Source: Adiantum capillus-veneris
Taxonomy: Eukaryota; Streptophyta; Polypodiopsida; Polypodiales; Pteridaceae
NCBI GenBank assembly: GCA_014529385.2
Contig: CM043958.1
Span: 90,419,025 to 90,483,024 of the forward strand
Length of the DNA: 64,000 nt
Reading direction: 5' to 3'
The notes beneath the pieces are model-generated. The model was not told where the DNA came from. It worked only from the letters and a program-made list of their open reading frames with translations, and made no database searches. Each line of letters opens with the position of its first letter. Positions within the stretch are counted from its first letter, which is position 1. The position numbers and the translations under genes are program-made. This document shows, one piece after another, positions 52,048-62,207 of the stretch.

Positions 52048-53478
52048 CCTTCACCATCCCACCCATACCGATTGGAACCGACCACACCTATCTTGCACTC
52101 TCCCTCATTGGCGACGTCACACCCCACACATCCATGACACGCATCCCACACACCACGATCCATTTCACACACGAGCTAGCCCCCTTATACTCAACAAAGG
52201 TCAAGAAGGGACTCATGCTCCACCACTACCTACCCTTGCCTCCCACATCACATCCGTTCTTCAGACATCAACCATCAGCTCTTTCCCACACACCACCCAT
52301 ACATGCCACTCCCCCGCCCCCGCCCCCGCCCCCCCCCCCCCCCCCCCGCCCTCCACAGGGACTGTCACAGAACCGCTGCTATGATGATGAGTGCAGAGAC
52401 CTCTACCGCCAGCTACGTGCGCAGCGAACTCTTGAAGAAATCACTAATCGAGAGGCCACACGCAAGATGAAGAGACTCACGCGCCGAAAGCGACGAGCTT
52501 TCGAGGAGGCACAGGAGCTAGAGTTATACCACCTATTCATGAGCATGGACAGTGCCCCACAGCATGGCGCACCCTTCAAGAGCCACGACCAGCTACTCCT
52601 ATTGGGGACCCACAGGTATGGCACGATTATGCAAAGAGAGACTATGAGGTACAGAACAAGCCTCTGATTCCACAACCACCCGGGCTCGACCCACGAGCTC
52701 TTCCTTCTTCACAGCAGAGATAATCAAGAAAGCCATTCACCGCCTGCAGCACCATCGATCAGCAGATCATACAGGATTACAAATTGAGCACCTCATTTAC
52801 GCAACCGCCACGATAGCCCTGTTGGTCGCACATGCTTTCAACCGCGCTATAGGGGAGGGCTTCCCAAAGAAGTGGACCAGGCACACCATTGTACTGATCC
52901 GCAAATCCAAAGACACCTTGGACCCAAGGAATTACAGGACTATCATGATTGGCCATACAACGGCCAAACTATATGGGGCACTTCTCAAGGCTGAGCTCAG
53001 TTCATCGGGGAGGCTGAGGGCCTGATGGCCTATAGGCCCCTGGCCAGGCAGGGTTCTGGAAGACCTTCTCCACCATCGACCACATCTTTGTTCTGCGCTA
53101 CCTCATTGATGGAGCAAAGGTGCGGAAGAAGAGGTTCTATTGCTGCTTTGTGGACTTCCGCAAAGCGTTCACGGGAGAGGCTCTTTCAACGCCTTCAGAG
53201 TTTGAGGATACCCTCAGAGATGATATGGGCCATCTATGCTCTCTATGAGAGAGTGATTGGGAGAGTTCGTTGCCCAGGCGGTCTGTCAGAGTCTATTGCT
53301 AGCACTATCGGTGTTAAGCAAGGATGCCCCTCTCCCCGACCCTCTTCGGATTCTACATCGTCGAGATCTCCGACTAAAACTGAGGGGAGTCGGGGTCGTA
53401 CCGGAAAGGTAGCAAACTCTCAAGATCAAGCCCATGTGCTTCGAACCATGCTCTAACCTGTGTACCATGCTCTATCGT
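52048..53478 (+). pseudogene. LINE: endonuclease end, linker and RT N-terminal half
   Basis: Resumes the LINE after the hAT: SFTIPPIPIGTDHTYLALSLIGD (endonuclease end, GTDH), a Pro-rich stretch that includes a 19-C tract (52329-52347), then a basic linker YDDECRDLYRQLRAQ...TRRKRRAFEEAQ. The RT finger reads FFTAEIIKKAIHRLQ, LIYATATIALLVAHAFN, GEGFPKKWTRHTIVLIRKSKD and DPRNYRTIMIGHTTAKLY. After frame changes come TIDHIFVLRYLI, FVDFRKAFT (catalytic Asp) and GVKQGCP near 53310. The YADD box was not found before the MITE. Non-LTR RT is clear; the clade is not. Confidence 0.8.
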
Positions 53479-53486
53479 ACCCAGCC

Positions 53487-53639
53487 CATAGTCACAAGGG
53501 ACGCATTCCGGGACGGGGGAACGGGGGACGGGGGACGGGGCTGAAATGGATTTTTAGTGTAAAAAAGAGAGCGGGACGGCAAGTGGGGACGGAAAAGTGG
53601 GGACGGGAAGCCCGAAAAAGGGCGTCCCCTGTTACTATG
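53487..53639 (+). mobile_element. hAT MITE of the same family, target duplication ACCCAGCC
   Basis: 153 bp with terminal repeats CATAGTCACAAGGGACG and (right end, reversed) CATAGTAACAGGGGACG. Perfect 8-bp ACCCAGCC on both sides (53479-53486 and 53640-53647). It is filled with GGGACG repeats like the large hAT at 36835. It has no coding capacity, so it moved by another element's transposase. Confidence 0.95.
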
Positions 53640-53647
53640 ACCCAGCC

Positions 53648-53898
53648 TCTACTATCTGTATAGCTGATTCAAATGCGCGCCGTGTGAGTCTAACGGTCAG
53701 GAGCTCTCTCACTCTCTCACTCTCTGGATAAAGCAAATCGTTTAAAAAAGTGCCTCCACTATGGGGGGGGGGGGGGGGGGGGGGGGCAAGCTCTGCTCTG
53801 ATGATATCTTGTGGCACTGTGTGCTTGTCTTGAAACACGCCATAGATGATAGATCATATAGATCTATGGTCTCTCAATCCGTGTCCACTGGCCATTTG
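53648..53898. other. LINE-flank sequence with 24-nt poly-G, unresolved
   Basis: Follows the MITE and runs to the G3 insertion. It contains G24 at 53763-53786. A minus-strand frame (53838-53635) includes VPQDIIRAEL, which might be a LINE tail in the other orientation, but that is weak. Confidence 0.4.
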
Positions 53899-54915
53899 TG
53901 TCAAGTGCACATCTAACCCTATGTGCATGTGGACAAGCTACTTCAAGACCAGAGTTCAGTTAGCCTAGCTTAGGAAGTGTTGTGGCACTTTTGTGAGTCT
54001 GTTCGCAGACCGTGCATAGCCAGACACTTAGAGTAGATGCATATCCTCTAGTTGCACACAGCATGATCATCAGCATTACCATCAAGATCCATCAGGAGCA
54101 TTTTCCAGTGCACAAAACCTATTTTCCCTATTTTAGCCATTTTTCACTTATTATTTTTAAGCGACTTTTGTTGGGAACTGGGTAGGGCAAATTAGCAGAG
54201 CTTGTATAAAGGAAACCTAGCGCTAGTGGAATCTGGCAGAAGAGGAAGGAGAGCACAGGCATCAATTGCAGCAGGCCCTCCAGAGACCTTCTCAAGCAAG
54301 AACCTCCACAGCCACATACATCAGCGTTTTCAGCCTTAGCAAGCTAGCGTTTTCAGCCTTGAACTACCAGCAAGTTCAGCGTTTTCAACCATCAAGTTCG
54401 GCATTTTCGAGGCAGCAAGTTCAGCGTTTTTGCACCAACAAAGTTAGCATTTTTGCACCAGCAGACTTCAGCGTTTTCAGCAGCAAAATCAGCAATAGAT
54501 CCAGTGATTTTCAGCAGATAAAGGACAGCCCGAAGATAGAAAAATCAGCCAGCTGCTCTCGTCATCGCCGTCGGGTCCAACCAAGATCCACAGTGCATCA
54601 TAGCTTCACAAACTTACATCAGCATCTTGTACCAGATTTGTGCAATCAATAGCATAGACCTCTCTCGCCATCAAGAGAGGGGCCCCGGGAGGAGGGTTTG
54701 ACAACGTATCTCGTGTCGTATTCTTCTCTCTCTATCTCTCTATCTCTCAGTCTCAGCACCTTCATTCACAGTGTTTATCCACTTTGTTTGTGATCACTTG
54801 CTCTCTCATTAAAGGAACGGAAGGCTCTCCCTTCTGTAAGTAAAAGGAACCTTGAGCACAGTTCGGAGCACTCATCTTGAGCAAAGTTCAACATTCACTT
54901 CCGTTGCACCTTACA
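53899..54915 (+). repeat. G3 5' LTR (1,017 bp)
   Basis: TGTCAAGTGCACATC to GCACCTTACA. TATAAA lies at 54205-54210. An array of seven or so GCGTTTT/GCATTTT units at about 54320-54480 follows the TATA box. Confidence 0.94.
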
Positions 54916-54916
54916 T

Positions 54917-54928
54917 TGGTATCAGAGC
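54917..54928 (+). other. G3 primer-binding site (initiator-Met tRNA)
   Basis: TGGTATCAGAGC, one base after the 5' LTR. Confidence 0.92.
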
Positions 54929-55353
54929 TTTGGTAGTGTTCTGTATCACTCTAGGAAAGAACGACATTTTTTTTTTTTTGCTTGTTGAGATCGCACATAA
55001 CCCAAGTCCTCTTGGGCGTGTCGATTTGTAAATCGTGTTTTTGAAGAGTGACAAGAAACCCAAGAAAGAAGGGCTTGTCCAGCCTCCCCTTGTCTCTCTT
55101 TTCACTTATTGAGAGCGGACCGTGCACTTAGCGGCCAGCCAATCAACGTGAGGTGGAAAAAAGCAACCTTGGTGTGAGCGCAAGGCCGCCAAAGGGTGCA
55201 CCGCGGAAAAGAAAAGAGCTCGAGTGAAGAGAAGATCCTTCTCTAACACAGATTGCAAGCGAAAGAAGAACCTCAAGACCCTCAAGAACCCAAGAACCAA
55301 GAACCACACGCACCTACGTTCCTCGTGAACTTAAGAACCCACGACTTCAGTGT

Positions 55354-56090
55354 ATGGTCATTACCAGAAGCAAAATGGATACTTCGCATGGAGGTGATGA
55401 ACATGAGAGTGGCGAAGAAGAATTTTCCCCACCAAGAGGTTTTTCTGACCCTCCCCCTTCCCCATCTACGCCAAGGATTGCACCAAATCCTATGGAGGCC
55501 TTGGTCAAATCGATGATGGACATGATGCTACAACAAGAAGCGCGACGCCAAGAAAGACCAGACTCCTTGGATCACGAGCGTGAGCAAGCGTGCTTGGCGG
55601 CCGAGGAACGAAAAGAAAGAAAAGAGGCGGCCGCAGAAAGACAGGCAACCATTGAGCGTGAGCGTGAGCAAGCGCGCTTGGCGGCCGAAGTAAGATAAAG
55701 GGCAACCGAAGAAAGACAGGCATCCATTGAGAGTGAGCGTGAGCAAGCACGCTTGGCAGCCGAAGTAAGAAAGGAGGCAGCCGAAGAGAGACGAGCGGCT
55801 TTGGAGACAGAGCGTGAGATACAGAGAGACCTACGCATGCAAGAGTTGGTCCGACACGTTCTCACCTCATAGTCCGAGCCAGCCAGAGGTGTTGGTGGTT
55901 CATCAAGTGGCGCAAGCCGAGATTCGAACTCCAACAACCCCGTCACCGAGAAACTGACTTTCAGTAAGTATGACAGTAAGATGGATGATGCGATTATTCA
56001 TTCTTGGTCGCATCAATTTAATGCTTATTTTGCGACAACTCAAGGTTTTGACGGCAGCTATGTACCTTGTTGGTGATGCCATTAATTGGT
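55354..56090 (+). pseudogene. G3 gag, N-terminal coiled coil and capsid start
   Basis: The first ATG of the frame is at 55354 (MVITRSKMDTSHGGDEHESG), with another Met at MDTSHGG. A strongly charged coiled coil follows with an internal repeat of EREREQARLAAEVR type (three copies, about 55570-55770). One TAA (about 55696) and one TAG (about 55870) interrupt the frame. It then reads ITEKLTFSKYDSK-like VTEKLTFSKYDSKMDD and SHQFNAYFATTQGF, the capsid start, and shifts frame near 56060 into the next block. Same opening residues as NA-1. Confidence 0.78.
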
Positions 56091-57216
56091 ACCACGCATG
56101 GCAAGAAGCACAGTTGACTGCGCAACTAGAGGAAGCCGAGGAAGGCACACCCCTTTCCTTCAATTGGGTCGACTTCCAAGACAAGCTCAAGGCGCGGTTT
56201 ATGCCACCACAGTACCTCGCACGATTGAAGGACGATTGGCACGGTCTCAAGCAAAATGGTATGGCAGTTATTTCTTTCTCTAATCATGTTTTGCAGCTCG
56301 GCACTCAATTACGCAAATCAGATACTGAGCACAAAGAGACATTCCTTTATGGATTGGACGAGTATATCAAGTTTGATGTCGAGGTACTTGATCCAATCGA
56401 TCTCAACAAGGCAGTAGAGATTGCTCTTGCACAGGAGATGAAGCACAATAAGGGAAAGCCTAAGGAGAACAAGACTTCTCAAGGAACCTCTCAGACTTCT
56501 CAGAACCCGCAGAACGGTAAGAATGGTAAGAATGGTAACTCTTCTAGCCCATCTTCCTCTAATCCTTCGGAAAAGAACTCTAAGCTAACCCCGGATGAAA
56601 AAGCCTCACAAGGAATTATAGGAGGATACATAACGGTTGAAGAACAAGTGATTTATACTAAGGAAGGTAGATGTTATCAATGTCCCATCAAGGGTCACAT
56701 TAAGAAGGCTTGTCCTAAGACAGCCCCACCTAAAGAACCTAAGGCACCCACAGCAACCACAAGCACTTTAATTAACCAAGCTGAATCTTCTCATGTCTCT
56801 AAAACACCCATTGATGAGTCTCTCATGAAGTGTTATGATCATGTAAAGGGTCAACGTTTTATCATATTGTTTGATCCAGGTAGTATGCATGATGTGATTA
56901 GTGCCTCTCTTGTAGAGAGAGCCCGCCTAGAGGTTAGTCAGAAATCTCCTCTCGAGGTGTCTGCTTCGCTCCCCTCATCACGAAAGAGTGCCTTGATGTG
57001 TTGTTTACAGTTCAACAAGCTGCTTTCCGTAGGAAAATTCTCGTGTTTCCTCTCTCAGGATGTGATATGCTTTTGGACATTAGATGGTTTCGTGAGCATA
57101 ACCCTCTCATTGATTGGGAGGCTAACACTCTCACATTAAATGCCAAGAGTGACTCTCCCATGATCATTCATGATGAGGAGGGTCTGCATTCTTTGCCTCT
57201 CATTTCTCATGTGTAG
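55970..57216 (+). pseudogene. G3 gag capsid, zinc knuckle and protease
   Basis: Frame 55970-57139: the capsid INWYHAWQEAQLT, FNWVDFQDKLKARFMPPQ, a Ser/Asn/Lys linker, the knuckle CYQCPIKGHIKKAC near 56670, and protease ILFDPGSMHDVIS near 56870 (DPG, as in G2). After a frameshift near 56980, 56998-57216 gives QQAAFRRKILVFPLSGCDMLLDIRWFREH, the protease end (LLDIRW resembles ILGMRW). Gag and protease roles are as in G2. The frame starts at an internal Met, not the true start. Confidence 0.85.
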
Positions 57217-57223
57217 GTAAAGC

Positions 57224-58698
57224 GTGAATTACGACGAGGAGCACAAGCGGCATTCATCTATGTTGCTCCAGTTACCCAGAGCATTCAGGCTCCAGACAAG
57301 TATTCAGCTTTGTTTACCAAGTTTAAGCATCTCTTTTTGCAAAATGATCTTCCACCCCATCTCCCACCCAAGCGGCCGGAGGACCAGCATCGAGCTTACG
57401 GAGGGGACACAGCCTGTCAGTAAGGCTCCCTACCGTTTGAACAAGACACAGGAGGGAGAGTTAGAGCAGCAACTCACGGAGTTGGTGGCTAGAGGATTCA
57501 TACGTCCTAGTGTAAGTCCTTTTGCTGCCCCTATTTTGTTTGTCCGCAAGAAAGATGGTTCGTCTAGTTTGTGTGTTGATTACAGGACATTGAACAAGAT
57601 GACCGTCAAGAACAAGTTTCCGATACCTCGCATTGAGTATATTCTTGATAGGCTCAATGAGGCAAAGGTTTTCAGTAAGGTCGATCTCAAGAGTGGATAC
57701 CATTAGATACGGGTATTCAAAGGCGACATCTTCAAAACCGCTTTTCGCACAAAGCGAGGGCAATGGGAGTATATTGTTATGCCTTTGGATTGACAGACGC
57801 CATGGGTACATTTAATCGTTTCATGGTAGGCCGTTTCGGCGATATGGTTGATGTATGTGTGTTCATCTTTCTTGATGATATTCTCATTTTTTATGCATCG
57901 TGGGAACAACATGAAAAGGATGTCCAAAGGGTACTAACCCGTTTGGATGAGTGTCAGTTGTACATTGCAGCTAAGAAATCTGAGTTTTTTCTCACTGAAG
58001 TTACTTATCTGGGTTATATCATTTCTGCAGAAGGCGTCAAGCTAGACCTCGCGAAGGTGGAACAGGTATGTAATTGGGATTTGCCCAAAACTGCATATGA
58101 CGTGCGTTCTTTTCTTGGTTTATGTCTAGCATATAGTTCTCACACTAGTTCTCACACAAAGAATTTTGCACGCATTGCCGCACCTATGACTGATGTTTTG
58201 AAAAGGGCAAAGACTCGTCGTCAGTGTGTAGACTTGCCCGAGGCAGCTATTGAGGCTTTCACAGCTCTCAAGGTTGCGGTGACAAAAGCGTCGTGTCTTA
58301 TACTTGCATCTTGGAATGACCCCTTTAAGGTATGGACGGATGCGAGCAATGTCGCCATAGGCACTGTGCTTCAGCAGCATGGTCGTCCAATAGCTTTCCT
58401 TAGTCGGAAGCTCAATAGTGCAGAAAAGAACTATTCAATTTATGATAAAGAACTTTTGCTTGTCATTCACTCTCTTAAGCATTGGAAGCATTTTCTTTAT
58501 GGTAGAGAGTTTACGGTTCACGCAGATCACCAAGCCCTCAAGTGGCTCCAGTCTATGCCTAGTGCACATTGGAGTGATCGCCAAGCACGATGGTCACAAT
58601 TTTTTGAGCAATTTGGCGGTTTGATTGAGTATGTGCCTAGAAAAGTTAACCCTGTTACAGATGCGTTGAGTCGCAAAGGACAGATTTTGGCTCTTTAG
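57224..58698 (+). pseudogene. G3 reverse transcriptase and RNase H
   Basis: 57224-57706 has [14 protein letters not shown]-like text in one frame, then [59 protein letters not shown] and [11 protein letters not shown], ending at a TAG. 57763-58698 resumes with FGLTDAMGTFNRFM, the catalytic FLDDILIF, SEFFLTEVTYLGYII, RNase H TDASNVAIGTVL, YDKELLLVIHSL, HADHQALKWLQ and NPVTDALSR. The short gap (57706-57763) contains frameshifts. RT catalytic Asps are present. Confidence 0.9.
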
Positions 58699-59527
58699 TC
58701 AAGATCCACAGTTTCTCTTCAAGGTGTGCGTTTTGACAGCATGAAGAACCAGTATGCGGATTCCGAGTTTAGTAAGACCTTTTCACGATATTTCAAGGGA
58801 TTTTGTGACAAACCTTCCACCTAGTTTGCATTCAAGGAACACTCAATGTTTGACAATTGTTGATCGTTTTAGCAAGTTTTGCATGTTGCTTCCTTGTAAG
58901 GCCACAGTCACCGCACAAGATGTGGCACGGTTGTTCATAAAGCATTGGTAGCCCCTTTGTGGTTTGCCAAAATCGATTGTTTCAGATAGGGATGTTAAGT
59001 TCACGTCCAATTTTTGGCGTGCACTCTTTGAAAATTTTGGCACTAAGTTGAATTTTTCATCGGCTTTTCATCCATAGTCAAATGGTTAGACAAAGATTTA
59101 CAATCAGTTTGCTTTTGATGTTTTAAAGTCATATGTGCATGATCAGCAGTCTCATTGGGAGCTCTATCTCCCATTGGTTCAGGCTATTCTGAATGACTCT
59201 TTTTCCTCTGCCATTGGTCAAACTCCATATGAGGTAGCTTTTGGCCGTCCGTTCCAGTCACTTTTGACTCGCTCGGTCAGCCAAATGCCTGATGCCAATG
59301 CTGAAAGTCAGTCATTGGATGAGATTTCTAAGAGTGTGAAGCTTCAGCTAAGCAAGTCTCAAGAATCTTATTCACGGCAGGCTAATAAGCATCGTCAGGA
59401 TGTTTCGATCAAGGAAAAGGATTGGCTGTATTTAAGAATCATGAAGCAACGTCTTAAGCAAGTTGAAAAGAAGCATCCAAAGTTCTCTTTCGAATGTATG
59501 GTCCATTTCCTGTCATTCAAACGATAA
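58699..59527 (+). pseudogene. G3 integrase
   Basis: Reads SRDFVTNLP (first Asp), [28 protein letters not shown] (second Asp retained), then stops inside FHP.SNG.TK, where the usual Gln codons are TAG stops and the catalytic Glu is Lys. 59135-59527 continues with WELYLPLVQAILNDS, IGQTPYEVAFGRP and the GPY/F-type SIKEKDWLYLRI. The HHCC zinc finger is shortened or missing between RNase H and the core. Inactive. Confidence 0.86.
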
Positions 59528-59866
59528 ATGAGGTTTCAATGAAATTGCAATTGCCTAACTCATGGTCAATGCACAACGTTTTCCATGTTTCATCGTTAAA
59601 AGTGTTTTAGGGCACACCTCTGAAGGACATTTCCGAAGAAGAAGAACCGAAGATCATCGATGAAGCAGAAGTCATGGAGCCATAGCAAGTGTTGTTGCAT
59701 CGGTTTCGACATGGTTCAAAGAAGCAAGTGAGACAATAATTTTTGAAATTCAAAGATCGAGGAACCAACGAAGCAGTGTGGGTCGACGAAGAGTTTTTCA
59801 AAGATTACCCAGAGTTGTTGGCAGACTACAAGGAAGCCACGCAGCTCAGTACCAATACCTCACTTT
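59528..59866 (+). pseudogene. G3 chromodomain tail
   Basis: Across stops it reads MHNVFHVSSLK, DISEEEEPKIIDEAEVMEP, RFRHGSKKQV and DRGTNEAVWVDEEFFKDYPELLADYKEA, the chromodomain with its Trp, ending about 14 bp before the LTR. NA-1 preserves the same tail in more eroded form. Confidence 0.75.
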
Positions 59867-59879
59867 AAAAAGGAGGGGA
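59867..59879 (+). other. G3 polypurine tract
   Basis: AAAAAGGAGGGGA before TGTCACGTGC; the same tract as NA-1. Confidence 0.88.
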
Positions 59880-60820
59880 TGTCACGTGCACATCTAACCC
59901 TATGCGCATGTGGACAAGCTACTTCAAGACCAGAGTTCAGTTAGCCTAGTTTAGGAAGTATTCTGGCCTTTTGTGAGTCTGTTACACCATGCATGACCAG
60001 GCACTTAGAGTAGATACATATCCTCTGGTTGCACACAGCATGATCATCAGCATTACCATCAGAATCCATTAGGAGCATTTTTCAGTGCACAAAACCTATT
60101 TTCCCTATTTTAGCCATTTTTCACTTATTATTTTTAAGTGACTTTTGTTGGGAACTGGGTAGGGCAAATTAGCAGAGCTTGTATAAAAGGAAACCTAGCG
60201 CTAGTGGAATCTGGCAGAAGAGGAAGGAGAGCACAGGCATCAATTGCAACAAGCCCTCCAGAGACCTTCTCAAGCAAGAACCTCCACAGCCACATACATC
60301 AGCGTTTTCAGCCTTAGCAAGCTAGCGTTTTCAGCCTTGAACTACCAGCAAGTTCAGCGTTTTCAACCATCAAGTTCAGCGTTTTCAAGGCAGCAAGTTC
60401 AGCGTTCTTGCTAGCAGCAGATCAGCGTTTTTGCACCAGCAAAGTTAGCGTTTTTGCAACAGCAGACTTCAGCGTTTTCAGCAGTAAAATCAGCAGTAGA
60501 TCCAGCGATTTTCAGCAGATAAAGGACAGCCCGAAGATAGAAAAATCAGCCAGCCGTCGTCTTCGCCACTCTCGTTGTCGCCGTCATCTCCAACCTAGAT
60601 CCACAGTGCATCATAGCTTCACGAACTTACATCAGCATCTTGTACCAGATTTGTGCAATCAATAGAATAGACCTCTCACCATCGAGAGAGGGGCCCTGGG
60701 AGGAGGGTTTGACAACGTATCTGGTGTCGTATTCTTCTCTCTCTATCTCTCAGTCTCAGCACCTTCATTCACATTGTTTATCCACATTGTTTGTGATCAC
60801 TTGCACTCTCTCATTAAAGG
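59880..60820 (+). repeat. G3 3' LTR, first part
   Basis: TGTCACGTGCACATC to CTCATTAAAGG, matching the 5' LTR to about base 920. TATAAAA lies at 60182-60188. The rest is at 63786-63894. Confidence 0.93.
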
Positions 60821-61444
60821 GGGCTTTCCAACCACGAGCAAAGAAAATCCAGCGAAGCTAATTTTCGAGCAAATATGAGCAGCACCCTTGACAAATTGAT
60901 ACAAGAGCATGCTATATTGAAGAAAATAATCATGTCATGCTAGATTTGATCAGCACCTCGATGCAAAAGGGTTGTACATCTAAAATCAATGCAAAGCAGC
61001 AGAGGCTTCAAAATCTCAAAACCTTTGTACATGTTGAGGCACTAATTCTAGAGTCCACAATTGTACCAATACTTGCTAGACTCTAGACCAATCAATCCTT
61101 TCTTAGGGGCTTGTGTCAATCGACCCTTGCATTGAGTTTTAGTAGCATAAACATGCTCTTCCATATTATTTTCCTTGCGCTCAAGCTTTACATGCTTTCT
61201 TGACAAAGTGAGAGGACTTGGCATGTTTAGGTGTGTTCAAAAATGGCCTCTCTTCTTTGGCTCAATGGAATAGTGCCACCATAGATAGTGTAGGTCTTCC
61301 GCCCTCTCATTTGAAATCCCTTTCCATATCAACTAAATCTTTGAAATACTTGCTTTGCATTAAATGGATAAAAAATGTGCATACCGACCATAAAAAGAAT
61401 TACCTGTTAAAATTTTTTAAGGCTTTAGGGGTTGACACAAGGAT
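60821..61444. other. Left part of insert, no gene recognised
   Basis: Short frames only, with frequent stops; no domain. Possible remnants of a DNA transposon. Confidence 0.35.
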
Positions 61445-61549
61445 GGGCATGCTCTTTTTTACTGAGACACGTAGCTAATGGGCATGTTCCTTTTTAATGA
61501 GATACGTAGCTAATGGGCATGTTCCTTTTAATGGGACACATAGGCCAAG
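61445..61549. repeat. 35-bp tandem repeat, three copies
   Basis: GGGCATG starts at 61445, 61480 and 61515. Each unit is GGGCATG(T/C)TC, a T run and a GA.ACGTAGCTAAT tail with small changes; the third is incomplete. Confidence 0.88.
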
Positions 61550-61898
61550 TGCTTTTCCTTGAAGGTTGGTGGCAGTAATCAATGTTGGGGGATCTTGGAG
61601 GAGCAACCCGCTTCCTTTAACTTGGAAACTACAACCTTAATGTACCTTTCTTACACGTAGGTTGGCACGATTTTGAGGAGATTTGTTAGAGGGGAATCTA
61701 CAGAGGTGCCTTGGACTATTGAAGAGGACGAGATACCAAAAAGGAATGGATGGGTGTGGCCACAAATGCGAAGAGATTTGTGGAGCCCGGGGGGTCAGGT
61801 GGTGCGAGGCCGGGATGTGGCCCTGGAAGCCACGAAGACAATGCAGGAGATCGTTTTTTAGTTGAAAATTTTGCATGTAAACCAAGCAGGCTAGCATG

Positions 61899-62202
61899 TG
61901 TTGGGTTAAAGGCCCAAATGGCCCCCTTTTAATGTATATTTTAAAGGTTACTAACCTTTGGCCAAGTTCACATTGACCTTGGCCACTAACTTATTAAATT
62001 GGTCCTTATACAAATAATAAAGGGACAATGAGTTTTTATTAACTCACTCACTTAACCCCTTGAGAAAAAAACGAGCGCTCTCTCTCTCTACTCCATCGAT
62101 CTGCTAGCACCCCCCTTCTACAACACTGTGCCTCCTCTGCGAAGCACACCCCCTGCACACTCGCGTGCTCTTTCACTTGCGCACACCACCGCGCACTCAT
62201 CA
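61899..62202 (+). repeat. Solo LTR of the Copia-4 family, target duplication GCATG
   Basis: TGTTGGGTTAAAGGCCC to CACTCATCA, 304 bp, strongly similar to 29833-30134. GCATG flanks both ends (61894-61898 and 62203-62207), so it is a true solo LTR left after LTR-LTR recombination. Confidence 0.95.
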
Positions 62203-62207
62203 GCATG

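Noticed and set aside
53635-53838. Minus-strand ORF with VPQDIIRAEL as a LINE RT tail
   Set aside because: Only about ten residues look suggestive, the frame is mostly poly-Pro from the G24 run, and the adjoining LINE is on the plus strand.
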